From: Bacteroides sp. CAG:545
GTDB lineage: Bacteria; Bacteroidota; Bacteroidia; Bacteroidales; UBA932
Direction: 5' to 3'
NCBI GenBank assembly: GCA_000432515.1
Contig: HF996035.1
Span: 1 to 16,966 of the forward strand
Length of the DNA: 16,966 nt
Both the position numbers and the translations under genes were made by a program. Below are positions 6,024 through 13,818 of the stretch, piece after piece. Under the pieces are notes generated by a model. That model had not been told where the DNA came from. It did no database searches and saw only the letters and a program-made list of their open reading frames with translations. The number at the start of each line of letters is the position of its first letter. Positions within the stretch are counted from its first letter, which is position 1.

Positions 6024-7130
6024 CTACTTTTCGGTTTTTTCTTCCAAAATTGTCTCAAAAAGAGCCTTCCATTGCTCCATGATGATGTCAATGCCGAATT
6101 CTCCCGCCTTCTCCTTGGCCTTCTTTCCGAATCCGGCTCTCCTGTCGCTGTCGCCTATGACTTTGCATATACCTTCTGCGAGGCCGTCCGTATCACCTGG
6201 CTTCACAAGATAGCCGTTCTCATCATTGACAATAATCTCCGCAGGTCCCTTAGGACAGTCGTAGCTCACCATAGGAAGACCTGTCTCAATCGCCTCTAAA
6301 AGCACCATGGGAAAACCTTCGTAAGCGGAACTCATTACAAGACAGGAACTTGCCAGCATCTCGGAACGGATGTCACTGCTGCTGCCCATAAGTCTGACCT
6401 TGCCTTCCAGGCCGTTGTCCCTGATCTGTTTCTCCAGTCTTTTCTTCAGGCTGCCGTTCCCGAAGATGTCCAATGTCCAGTCCGGATAACGCTCCGCGAC
6501 CTTTTTCCATGCAGTCACGGCGTCCCTGAAGTTCTTCTGTGACTCCAGGCGTCCTACTGCTATGCATCTTCTGTTCTCAAGTGCAGCCGTCTTTTCAGAC
6601 TTGAAGGTCAATGGGTTATAGATGCTTATGACATTGTCCAGAATCTTGGACCAGTCAGCCTTGTCCGCCTTGGTAAGGACGACGAACTTGTCCAGTTTCC
6701 GTGCCACCTTTTCGATTTGTCCCATCCTGAACTTCGCGTACAGGTCTCCAAGCCACGAACCACCGTATTTGACGTCGTATTTGTCGTGCGAGAAATGGAA
6801 TTCGGCGATTTTTATGCTGCCGTCAGTGCAGTCCGGCAGGCAGAAGATGTCGCGTCCGCCTACGGAGACACAGATGTCCGGGCGGATTTCACACAGTATC
6901 CTGTTCAGTTTCCTTCCGTAGGTGTGCAGCATGAACTTCTCGCTCGTACCCACATCGTGCAGCGTAATCCTGTCGCTCAGATGGAAATGCACAGGCCGCT
7001 CTTTCTGGTCTGCCGTGATTATGTGAATGTCGTAGCCATATACGTCGGCCAGATAATTGGCCTTGATGGAAAGAACCCTTTCAATACCGCCGAACAGATG
7101 CAGCGAATGGATACAATATGCGATTTTCAT
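6024..7130 (-). CDS. Glycosyltransferase family 4
   Basis: This 368-residue GT-B fold retaining transferase has the N-terminal acceptor-domain loop LHLFGGIERV (10-19), the linker strand AVGRLESQKN (191-200), and the C-terminal donor-binding E-x7-E motif in EGFPMVLLE (E271 and E279) followed by TGLPMVSYDCPKGPAEII. It is full length for the family. It would transfer a hexose or related sugar from a nucleotide donor to a surface glycan; the linkage cannot be predicted. The gene is divergent from licD, sharing a symmetric promoter region, and is followed on the same strand by a GT2 and an esterase. There is no signal peptide, as expected for a cytoplasmic or membrane-peripheral enzyme. Confidence 0.9.
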   Translation of the reverse strand: MKIAYCIHSLHLFGGIERVLSIKANYLADVYGYDIHIITADQKERPVHFHLSDRITLHDVGTSEKFMLHTYGRKLNRILCEIRPDICVSVGGRDIFCLPDCTDGSIKIAEFHFSHDKYDVKYGGSWLGDLYAKFRMGQIEKVARKLDKFVVLTKADKADWSKILDNVISIYNPLTFKSEKTAALENRRCIAVGRLESQKNFRDAVTAWKKVAERYPDWTLDIFGNGSLKKRLEKQIRDNGLEGKVRLMGSSSDIRSEMLASSCLVMSSAYEGFPMVLLEAIETGLPMVSYDCPKGPAEIIVNDENGYLVKPGDTDGLAEGICKVIGDSDRRAGFGKKAKEKAGEFGIDIIMEQWKALFETILEEKTEK

Positions 7131-7185
7131 ATAGAAGATTATCGAAAAACGTTAAAAACACCTGCAGAAACCTATGCAGTTAGCA

Positions 7186-7202
7186 CAAATTTAGTAAATT
7201 TG
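7186..7202. promoter_or_regulatory. Symmetric bidirectional promoter between GT4 and licD
   Basis: CAAATTTAGTAAATTTG is a 17-bp perfect palindrome made of two back-to-back exact -7 boxes. TAAATTTG on the plus strand (7195-7202) faces licD, and TAAATTTG on the minus strand (7193-7186) faces the GT4. Leaders would be about 67 and 48 bases. Neither direction has a clear -33 element. Polymerases could not occupy both boxes at once, so the two directions may compete. Confidence 0.45.
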
Positions 7203-7276
7203 TATATAAAACCTTGCCTTTGCACCGGAAACAGCTTCATACGTCTCCGGAGTTATGACCACATATTACGTGTACG

Positions 7277-8089
7277 ATGAGACAACTCACTGATAAAGAA
7301 ATTCATGACTGCCTTCTGAATATTCTGAAAGACGTAGATGAATTCTGCAGACAGAATGGCCTGAGATATTCATTGGCCTACGGAACCCTGATAGGCGCAG
7401 TGCGTCACCATGGTTTCATCCCGTGGGACGACGACATTGACATACAGATGCCGCGTCCGGATTTCGAGCGGTTTATCCGCGAGTATGGAAGGGAGCCTGG
7501 CGCCAGGTACAGATGCCTCTATAACACTGTCAATGAGGAAGAACGTTTCCAGCATTTCTTCGCAAAAGTGCACGATACACATACCGTATGCATTCAGGGC
7601 AAGTCAGTCGTCTATAAATTCGGTGTGAATCTCGATGTTTTTCCTATTGACGGACGACCGGATGACACCAGGGAGCAGCGCAAGATGGAACGGCAACTCT
7701 CGTCTTGGGCGCATCGGCTGAACATATGCAGTACGAAACTGGACCTGTTCAATTTCCATCAGCCGTTGCGTGCCAAACTTCAGGCGCACATCTTCGGGCC
7801 AAAACATTGGGTGAAGAAGTGCAATGAACTGATGCGCAGATATGATTTTGAAACCAGTAACTTTGCCGGTTCAGTATCAACTGTTTACAATGGATTGGGT
7901 GGAGTGTTCGACAGAGGGCTCTTCGAAGAATATACACTTCTTGAATTCGAAGGCTCACGTTTCAAGGCATTCTCGCGATGGGATGAATTCTTAAGCAAAT
8001 ACTACGGTGAATACATGAAACTTCCTCCTGTGCACAAACGCAGGTCACATCATACTACCGCTTATCTGAAAGAATGTAAAGAATTATGA
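7277..8089 (+). CDS. LicD-family transferase
   Basis: This 270-residue protein carries the LicD signature: LAYGTLIGAVRHHGFIPWDD (33-52) running into DDDIDIQMPRPDF (51-63), a nucleotidyltransferase-fold active site with metal-binding aspartates D51-D55, and a later FGVNLDVFPIDG block. LicD proteins transfer phosphocholine or other phospho-groups to sugars of LPS, teichoic acid or capsule. No choline kinase, transporter or cytidylyltransferase gene lies in the window, so the transferred group is open. The gene is divergent from the GT4 and overlaps the next GT2 by four bases (ATGA), indicating translational coupling and a shared pathway. It is full length and the motifs are intact. The family call is firm; the substrate is unknown. 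Confidence 0.9.
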   Translation: MRQLTDKEIHDCLLNILKDVDEFCRQNGLRYSLAYGTLIGAVRHHGFIPWDDDIDIQMPRPDFERFIREYGREPGARYRCLYNTVNEEERFQHFFAKVHDTHTVCIQGKSVVYKFGVNLDVFPIDGRPDDTREQRKMERQLSSWAHRLNICSTKLDLFNFHQPLRAKLQAHIFGPKHWVKKCNELMRRYDFETSNFAGSVSTVYNGLGGVFDRGLFEEYTLLEFEGSRFKAFSRWDEFLSKYYGEYMKLPPVHKRRSHHTTAYLKECKEL

Positions 8090-9036
8090 ATGAACCTGCT
8101 CCTCTAGTGTCGGTGATAGTGCCGAACTACAATTATTCACGCTATCTGAACTCACGCATTGACAGTATCCTCGCCCAGACTTTTTCTGATTACGAGCTGA
8201 TTCTGCTCGATGACGCGTCCACGGACGACAGTGCGCAGGTGCTGGAACAGTACAGGGGCAATGAGCACGTTACTCATCTGATAGTCAATGAGAAGAACTC
8301 CGGAAGTCCGTTTGTCCAGTGGAAGCGCGGAATGGAACTCGCCAGGGGAAAATATATCTGGATAGCAGAAAGTGACGACCTTGCAGCGCCCGAATTTCTC
8401 GAGAATACGGTCAATGCGATGGAGGCGAACCCTCAGGCTTGCCTCTGCCACGTCGGTTCATGGATAATCGATTCGGAGGGAAATGTGGCGGAGAAAAGCG
8501 GATATTATCAATGGCCGGAGGACGGAAAGACCTACGTCTTCGACAGTCCCTGGTATCTGAGGCACAAGATGGTGGACGGAAACAAGGTGTACAATGCCAG
8601 CATGACATTGTTCCGTAAGGATTGTGCTCCGGACGCCACATCCGAGTGCTACTCAATGCGTTATTGCGGAGACTGGCTGTTCTGGATAGAGGCGATGAAA
8701 CGTGGCGGACAGGTTATCGAAATCCACAAATACCTGAGCAGTTTCCGTCGGCACAATGCCTGTGTCACCAAGGAAGGGTCCACGGAACTTGTCGCCTACA
8801 GGGAGTTCATCTTCATCAAGAAATGGCTTCACAGAGAGGTCTTTGCCAATGACAAGGCTTCCGTCATGACTGACGTGTGCAGATGCTGGCGAGACTCGAG
8901 ACACTATCCCAAATCAGGTCCCATCACCAGAAAGGACGTGCGCCAGGTGCTGAAAAACGCATTTCATGTCAATTGGTGGAAAGTCAATGCGTGGAGAATC
9001 TATTATGCCCTATTTGGCAAAATACTCCTTTTTTGA
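8086..9036 (+). CDS. Glycosyltransferase family 2
   Basis: This 316-residue GT-A transferase has LVSVIVPNYNYSRYL at its start, the nucleotide-binding LLDDASTDDS (40-49), the glycine-rich NSGSPFVQWKRGMELARGKY, and a DXD-like ESDD (95-98) in IAESDDLAAPEF. The start overlaps the licD stop as ATGA, so the two proteins are probably made in step and act on the same glycan. The 3' end runs 27 bases into the convergent GT2 at 9010. The C-terminal third is basic and aromatic and has a hydrophobic tail (WRIYYALFGKILLF), which may help membrane association. Donor and acceptor cannot be predicted from sequence. Confidence 0.9.
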   Translation: MNEPAPLVSVIVPNYNYSRYLNSRIDSILAQTFSDYELILLDDASTDDSAQVLEQYRGNEHVTHLIVNEKNSGSPFVQWKRGMELARGKYIWIAESDDLAAPEFLENTVNAMEANPQACLCHVGSWIIDSEGNVAEKSGYYQWPEDGKTYVFDSPWYLRHKMVDGNKVYNASMTLFRKDCAPDATSECYSMRYCGDWLFWIEAMKRGGQVIEIHKYLSSFRRHNACVTKEGSTELVAYREFIFIKKWLHREVFANDKASVMTDVCRCWRDSRHYPKSGPITRKDVRQVLKNAFHVNWWKVNAWRIYYALFGKILLF

Positions 9037-10017
9037 CTCGATCCGGAATCGTTCTGCCCTCTGCATTGACCTTATGAAGCCCTCAGGATTCGCGAGCAGC
9101 TTGCGCAGCCTGAAATATTCTCTGATTTTCATGTGTCTCAAGTCGGCAGGAAGATATTTCTTCAATGTTTCGCGGATTTCCTGTATGTAAGGGAGAATTT
9201 CCTCATTGCCCAGTCCGCTTCGGCTAATCTCTTTGGCCATTTGTGTGCCGATCCGCAATACTCTGGTCCTGAAGTGGTTACTGTCTTCCGGAATCAGGCC
9301 TTTGCTCGTGATGAATTCGTAACGTTCCTGTTCAGCCTTGAAGAAATCCATGTTCCTGGCAGGATTTACATGATGGTCAATGCTGCCTGCCCTCTGCCTG
9401 TAGTGGTAGAGCGGCTTGTCGCAGAGCACTACGGATCCGGCATTTGCCACCCATTTGTAAACTGTGGCGTAATCCTCGTACATCCTCAAGGTCATCTTTT
9501 CGGTGATGACCTCTCTGCGGAACATCTTGTCCCACACGAAATTATATACCTTCTTGTCTTTCAGGATTAGTTCCAGGGCCTTGTCGCGCGACACGGTCTT
9601 CGTTTTTTTTACGGGAACCTTTATCCTGCTCTTGTTCAGGTAATCCTTGAATATGCCGCAGATGGCTATGTCTGCGCCGCTTGTGTCCAGCGCGTCAACC
9701 ATATAACGGAGCATATCCGGGTCGTACCAGTCGTCGCTGTCCAGGAATGCGATGAATTCACCTTTGGCCTGTCCGAGTCCGACATTTCTGCTGTCAGCCA
9801 GTCCGGAGTTGGGCTTGTGTGTCAGTCTGACCCTGGAATCCTTTTCTGCATATTCATCGCAGATGGCAGGAGAACCGTCTGTGGCGCCGTCATCGATCAG
9901 GATGAGTTCCCAGTCACGGTATGTCTGGTTCAGTACGGAGTCCAGGCTTTCCCTGAGGTACTTCTCGATATTATAGACCGTCGTGATGATGCTTACGCGA
10001 GGATTTTTTCCTTCCAT
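9010..10017 (-). CDS. Glycosyltransferase family 2
   Basis: This 335-residue GT-A transferase begins RVSIITTVYNIEKYLRESLD and continues with the nucleotide-binding LIDDGATDGS (40-49), the motif SGLADSRNVGL (71-81), and the metal-binding LDSDDWYDPD (92-101). This is the EpsJ/WaaV-like GT2 type common in capsule, exopolysaccharide and LPS loci. The C-terminal half is strongly basic. It is convergent with the preceding GT2 (27-base overlap) and divergent from the FKBP gene, with an exact -7 box (TAAGTTTG) upstream. It thus forms its own transcription unit, yet by content it belongs with the glycan cluster. Length is normal; sugar specificity is unknown. Confidence 0.9.
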   Translation of the reverse strand: MEGKNPRVSIITTVYNIEKYLRESLDSVLNQTYRDWELILIDDGATDGSPAICDEYAEKDSRVRLTHKPNSGLADSRNVGLGQAKGEFIAFLDSDDWYDPDMLRYMVDALDTSGADIAICGIFKDYLNKSRIKVPVKKTKTVSRDKALELILKDKKVYNFVWDKMFRREVITEKMTLRMYEDYATVYKWVANAGSVVLCDKPLYHYRQRAGSIDHHVNPARNMDFFKAEQERYEFITSKGLIPEDSNHFRTRVLRIGTQMAKEISRSGLGNEEILPYIQEIRETLKKYLPADLRHMKIREYFRLRKLLANPEGFIRSMQRAERFRIESKKEYFAK

Positions 10018-10055
10018 AACCTTGTTTTTGTATATGTGAAATATATGTACGGCTG

Positions 10056-10063
10056 CAAACTTA
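10056..10063 (-). promoter_or_regulatory. -7 box of the convergent GT2 gene
   Basis: TAAGTTTG, read on the minus strand, matches TAnnTTTG exactly and is followed by C. Transcription would start near 10049, leaving a leader of about 32 bases to the ATG at 10017. It lies 21 bases from the plus-strand -7 box of the FKBP gene, so the two promoters overlap. No convincing -33 element is seen. Confidence 0.45.
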
Positions 10064-10084
10064 CGAATAAATCTTTTAATTTCC

Positions 10085-10092
10085 TATCTTTG
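10085..10092 (+). promoter_or_regulatory. -7 box of the FKBP gene
   Basis: TATCTTTG followed by CA is an exact match to the Bacteroidetes -7 consensus. Transcription would start near 10099, giving a leader of about 39 bases. The expected -33 position is occupied by the minus-strand -7 box of the divergent GT2, and no TTTG is seen there. Confidence 0.5.
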
Positions 10093-10137
10093 CATCCGCT
10101 TGCTAAGCGTTAATATATCAGAAATTAAGTCAATATT

Positions 10138-10743
10138 ATGGATAAGAACAGTTATGCATTGGGAATGAGCATTGCCCACAATATGCTCCAGTCAGGTGTG
10201 AAAGAGGTTTCTTTCGATGATTTCGTAGCAGGTCTGAAGGCTACATTGACCAGAACAGAGCCGGCTATCTCCTATGAGGAGGCAAGCGAACTTCTGGACA
10301 AATATTTCCAGCAGCTTCAGGAGAAACAGGCTGCGGAACAGGCTGAAATAGCTGAGGTTATGAAAAAGGAAGGTCAGGAGTTCCTTGCTGCCAATGCCAA
10401 GAAGGAAGGCGTGACAGTTCTGCCAAGCGGTCTTCAGTACAAGGTCATCAAGGAAGGTTCCGGCCGCATCCCCGGTCCTACCGACAAGGTGAAATGCCAT
10501 TATGAGGGTACTTTCGTGGACGGTGAGAAATTCGACAGTTCTTATGACCGCAAGCAGCCTGCCGTATTCGGTGTGAATCAGGTGATTGCAGGCTGGACAG
10601 AAGCTCTTCAGCTCATGGACGAGGGTTCAGTATGGCAGCTCTTCATCCCTTACAATCTTGCTTACGGCGAGGCTGGAGCACAGGGAGCGATTCCTCCTTA
10701 TGCCGCTCTCGTGTTCAAGGTGGAACTGATAGAGGTCCTGTAA
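10138..10743 (+). CDS. FKBP-type peptidyl-prolyl cis-trans isomerase
   Basis: This 201-residue FKBP22/Mip-like isomerase has an N-terminal helical dimerisation domain (1-90, with a long charged helix around 55-90) and a C-terminal FKBP domain (about 100-201). The usual active-site residues are all visible: Y122, F132-D133, F144, V149-I150, W153, Y176 and F193. It speeds proline isomerisation during protein folding. There is no signal peptide or lipobox, so a cytoplasmic location is expected, unlike many secreted Mip-type homologues. It is a single-gene unit with an exact -7 box upstream and a bidirectional terminator downstream. There is no apparent functional link to the glycan genes; it reads as a conserved housekeeping gene. 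Confidence 0.93.
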   Translation: MDKNSYALGMSIAHNMLQSGVKEVSFDDFVAGLKATLTRTEPAISYEEASELLDKYFQQLQEKQAAEQAEIAEVMKKEGQEFLAANAKKEGVTVLPSGLQYKVIKEGSGRIPGPTDKVKCHYEGTFVDGEKFDSSYDRKQPAVFGVNQVIAGWTEALQLMDEGSVWQLFIPYNLAYGEAGAQGAIPPYAALVFKVELIEVL

Positions 10744-10756
10744 AGAATATTATAAT

Positions 10757-10798
10757 AAAAAACGGCCGTCCGGATACCCAGATGGCCGTTTTTTTTTA
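10757..10798. terminator. Bidirectional intrinsic terminator
   Basis: ACGGCC (10762-10767) pairs with GGCCGT (10784-10789). The stem is extended by an A-run on the left and a T-run of nine or more on the right. It lies between the stops of the convergent FKBP and Calx-beta lipoprotein genes and would end both transcripts. Confidence 0.85.
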
Positions 10799-10812
10799 TG
10801 TTTTATTCAATG

Positions 10813-12135
10813 TTACTGTTTCACGAAGAGTGATGCGAAACCGAACATATCAGGATCGAATTTCGTCCATTCGTCAGCCCACATCTCACCGAAAGGTGGC
10901 TTGTCATAATCGCGGAACTCCAATGTGAGGCCGTCGTCAGACAATCTGAACACCACGGTAGCTTCTCCAAGTGTCTCTTTTGTCGCGCTGAATGCACGGT
11001 TTGCAGACGAAAGCTTGTAGTATGTGTCGGACTGATATGCACAACCGTTTGTCTCGTCCGCCGCGATGAACATCTGTCCTTCCGATGTGCTGTGCGCGCC
11101 CAGTACCACGCCTTTGGCAACCAGGTTCTTAGGTTCGCCCAATGTTACGGTAGCCTTGCGGAAGAAATTAAGGAAATCGCCTTTTCCGCCTGGAGTGAGT
11201 GAGACGGTGCCGTCAGACTCTTTGGCGAATGTCAGAGTGAAGCCCTCGTTGTGAGTCGGAAGAGCTTCCGGATCGTCCTCATATTCCATAAACCACATGT
11301 CCATCTCATCTTTGCTGAACACCTTGCTGAACTTCCATGTGCCTACAAGCTTGTCAGGCGTCTGAAGCCCCTTGACTGCCACTTCCATCTTGCTGTCGTC
11401 ACCGGCGATAAAGCGGGAGTCGGCCTCCTCGTTTACGCTGATCTCAGCCTTGAGGTCTCCTGAAAATCCGTCTTCAACCTTGAACTTCGCCACTCCGCTG
11501 GATTCTCCTGCATGTATCAGCGCGAATACGCCAGGTTTGGCGGAAGTCGATGTGGTCGAGGTCGTGCCTTCAACTGTAAATGAAAGCTTTGACGCACCTT
11601 CGCCGGAAACTGCAAGAGGAACGTATATGTCTTCATCTGCCTTGAAATCCTTTCCGGTAAGAGTGCCTACTACATTGACGGTAGCTATGCAGCCCTCAAG
11701 TGCATCGAATTTGGTCATACTGAACGAGTAAACCAGCGCTTCCTGTGAGCTTGGGGCGATAACTGCCACGATTTTTGTTCCCATGCTGTAGCCTTCAGGA
11801 ACCGTAAAGCCGAGTGACACCTGCTTCTCTTCAGAAAGAGAGACATTGGTGATGGTGACGGAACCTGATGACTCGCCTGCCTTGATCACCACGCTTTCTG
11901 CGGATGCGGTGTAGTCAACGCCTTTTTCGGCATTGCCGATGAAAGTCAGCGGAACGGTAATGTCCGTTTCTGCAGGACCGCTTACCACCACATCAACATC
12001 GACAGCTCCCTTCTGGTAAACGGTATATAAGGTTTTTGAAAATTCGATTGTCGGTTTCGAGTCGTCATTGTCGCAGGAAACCATGGATACAGCCGCAACA
12101 GCAGCGGCCATAAATGTAATGAACCTTTTGAACAT
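10813..12135 (-). CDS. Calx-beta-like surface lipoprotein of the SusCD operon
   Basis: This 440-residue lipoprotein has a signal peptide (1-20) and lipid-bearing C21, followed by the acidic DNDD typical of surface export. Residues about 28-130 read as a Calx-beta-like domain (GVDYTASAESVVIKAGESSG). A second beta-rich repeat-like segment (about 135-255) repeats the HAGESSG block. A C-terminal domain starting LVGTWKF (near 264) looks lipocalin-like and is rich in aromatic and acidic residues. It is the last gene of the SusC-SusD operon and occupies the SusE/SusF position, so it probably helps bind substrate at the cell surface; that role is inferred from position. The gap to the preceding small lipoprotein gene is 50 bases, and a bidirectional terminator lies downstream. 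Confidence 0.82.
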   Translation of the reverse strand: MFKRFITFMAAAVAAVSMVSCDNDDSKPTIEFSKTLYTVYQKGAVDVDVVVSGPAETDITVPLTFIGNAEKGVDYTASAESVVIKAGESSGSVTITNVSLSEEKQVSLGFTVPEGYSMGTKIVAVIAPSSQEALVYSFSMTKFDALEGCIATVNVVGTLTGKDFKADEDIYVPLAVSGEGASKLSFTVEGTTSTTSTSAKPGVFALIHAGESSGVAKFKVEDGFSGDLKAEISVNEEADSRFIAGDDSKMEVAVKGLQTPDKLVGTWKFSKVFSKDEMDMWFMEYEDDPEALPTHNEGFTLTFAKESDGTVSLTPGGKGDFLNFFRKATVTLGEPKNLVAKGVVLGAHSTSEGQMFIAADETNGCAYQSDTYYKLSSANRAFSATKETLGEATVVFRLSDDGLTLEFRDYDKPPFGEMWADEWTKFDPDMFGFASLFVKQ

Positions 12136-12185
12136 AACAGTTAGTTTTAAAATTAAAAAAATGTCTATTTGTCGTTCTGTCTATA

Positions 12186-12401
12186 CTATTCTGTCGTCTT
12201 TGTCGTCGCTTCGTCATATTCCGCCTTCAGCGCGTTCACCTCATCTCTTTCAGCCTGTGTAGGAATCTCGCCTTTCGGTTTTATGTAACTTTTCGAAGCG
12301 TCACTTGTCTTCGGCGGGAGCTCGTTATATCCGCATCCGCAGAGAGCTGCTCCGGCGAACACGATGGCTAATATACTGATAATTATTTTTCTTGTACTCA
12401 T
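12186..12401 (-). CDS. Small lipoprotein in the SusCD operon
   Basis: This 71-residue protein starts at the ATG at 12401 (STRKIIISILAIVFAGAALCGC), giving a classic short signal peptide with lipobox LCGC. The mature part begins GYNELPPKTSDAS and ends in a charged, probably helical tail. I do not recognise the family. The earlier in-frame ATG at 12431 would overlap the SusD stop and put ten residues before the signal peptide, so I reject it. It lies 19 bases after susD and 50 before the Calx-beta lipoprotein gene, on the same strand, so it is almost certainly cotranscribed and may be an accessory part of the SusCD transporter at the outer membrane. The signal peptide makes a chance ORF unlikely. 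Confidence 0.7.
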   Translation of the reverse strand: MSTRKIIISILAIVFAGAALCGCGYNELPPKTSDASKSYIKPKGEIPTQAERDEVNALKAEYDEATTKTTE

Positions 12402-12420
12402 TTTGCTTGAAAAATGTAAG

Positions 12421-13806
12421 TTAATAAACATATCCCGGATTCTGAACGAGGTCAGGATTCAAGTCAATGTCCGACTTGGATATTGGAGACGTATAGAGGT
12501 AGGCCTTGGTAGTATATTTCAGACCATTGCTGATCACCCACCATTCCGGCCTTCCGTTTCTCTTGAGCTCGAACCATCTGTCGCCCTCCATGAACAGTTC
12601 CTTGCGTCTTTCGTCGAATATGGCCTGAAGCAGGGGAGTGAGCGGCTTCCCGTTGCAGTCAGTAACGATTCTATCACCGGTCCTTACCTCCGGCAATGTG
12701 CTTTCCGTCAGGTCGGTCATGCCTTCTATCCTGTTGCGCCTCAGTTCATTGACCCATTTCAGGGCATTGGCATTGTCCCCCTTGTGGCAGTAGGCCTCGG
12801 CTAGCATCAGCACCATTTCCGACAGTCTTACCTTGCATTCCGGAACCTTCGTGCTCATCCTTTTTTTGTTCAGGCTTGATGTGAACCTTACATCCGCTTC
12901 AGGATTGTCCCCGAAGAGTTTTACGAACTTCGAGCTCGCAGGCCTTGATGCCAGATATCCTTTCGTGTAGGCAAAGTACCAGTCCAGTTCGCTGGAGTTG
13001 TTTATGTGCGAGCGGACCATCACTTCACCTTTCGGCTCATTCGCGGAATTGATCATGGCAGCGTATTCGGAAACCGGTGTCAGCTCATATCCGCTGTGAG
13101 CGATGATGTCGGTGCAGAGGCTTATTACATTGTCCCATCTGCCGCACCAGAACTCCAGCTTCACCTTGTAGGCTTTCACGATCCATTCCGTGAACATGTA
13201 TTTGCTGTCTGTCGGCTTCAGTGCCAATGCAGAGTCGAACAGTTTTTCTGTGTATGCGAATGTCTGGCTGAGCGTGCCACGTGACGGGCGGTAGTTGATG
13301 TCGAAATTGTCCACCAGAGGAATGCCCGGAAGACTGCCTGCCGTGGCCTCGTCGTAAGGCTGGCAGAATTCGCGCATCAGATTGTAATATATGATGCCCT
13401 TCATAGCGTAAGCGGCAGAAACAGAGCCTCTTGCGATGTCGCTGTCCTTTCCTCCGAGATTGTCAATGACGATGTTGCAGTCCCTGACGGTCTCCCAGCT
13501 GTTCCTGTAGTAGCTCTGCCGTTTGTCTATCTCCTCGCCTGCGAAGAACGGGAGATTGGACCCGGCCATGATGTTGGCATCCAGATTGTCCGCGCATCCT
13601 TCCAGGAACATCAGCACATCCATATTGCCGATCACATTCTCGTCGCCGCCACCTTCGATTTCGCGCAGGCGGTTGTGAATGAGTGAGGCGAATTCTTCAT
13701 CTGTCTTGGGGATGACCTCGCCCTGCGGCTGCACATTGAGATAGTTCCCGCAGCCAGCGAGAGCCGCAGCCATCATAGTCAGTATCAATGTCTTGAGATG
13801 TCTCAT
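12421..13806 (-). CDS. SusD/RagB family surface lipoprotein
   Basis: This 461-residue substrate-binding lipoprotein has a signal peptide ending ALAGC with lipid-bearing C19. The mature N-terminus NYLNVQPQGEVIPKT is typical of SusD. Helical TPR-like segments follow, and the C-terminal block ERRKELFMEGDRWFELKRNG is a family hallmark. In the outer membrane SusD proteins form a lid over the SusC barrel and capture oligosaccharides or peptides. The gene starts 12 bases after the susC-like stop. It is slightly shorter than the 500-600 residues common in glycan-binding members. No glycoside hydrolase or protease gene in the window indicates the substrate. Confidence 0.95.
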   Translation of the reverse strand: MRHLKTLILTMMAAALAGCGNYLNVQPQGEVIPKTDEEFASLIHNRLREIEGGGDENVIGNMDVLMFLEGCADNLDANIMAGSNLPFFAGEEIDKRQSYYRNSWETVRDCNIVIDNLGGKDSDIARGSVSAAYAMKGIIYYNLMREFCQPYDEATAGSLPGIPLVDNFDINYRPSRGTLSQTFAYTEKLFDSALALKPTDSKYMFTEWIVKAYKVKLEFWCGRWDNVISLCTDIIAHSGYELTPVSEYAAMINSANEPKGEVMVRSHINNSSELDWYFAYTKGYLASRPASSKFVKLFGDNPEADVRFTSSLNKKRMSTKVPECKVRLSEMVLMLAEAYCHKGDNANALKWVNELRRNRIEGMTDLTESTLPEVRTGDRIVTDCNGKPLTPLLQAIFDERRKELFMEGDRWFELKRNGRPEWWVISNGLKYTTKAYLYTSPISKSDIDLNPDLVQNPGYVY

Positions 13807-13818
13807 GATAATGCCCTC

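Noticed and set aside
6717..7280. 187-codon plus-strand open frame over the start of GT4 and the promoter gap
   Set aside because: It is antisense to the GT4 start and crosses the bidirectional promoter. Its content shows no family resemblance.
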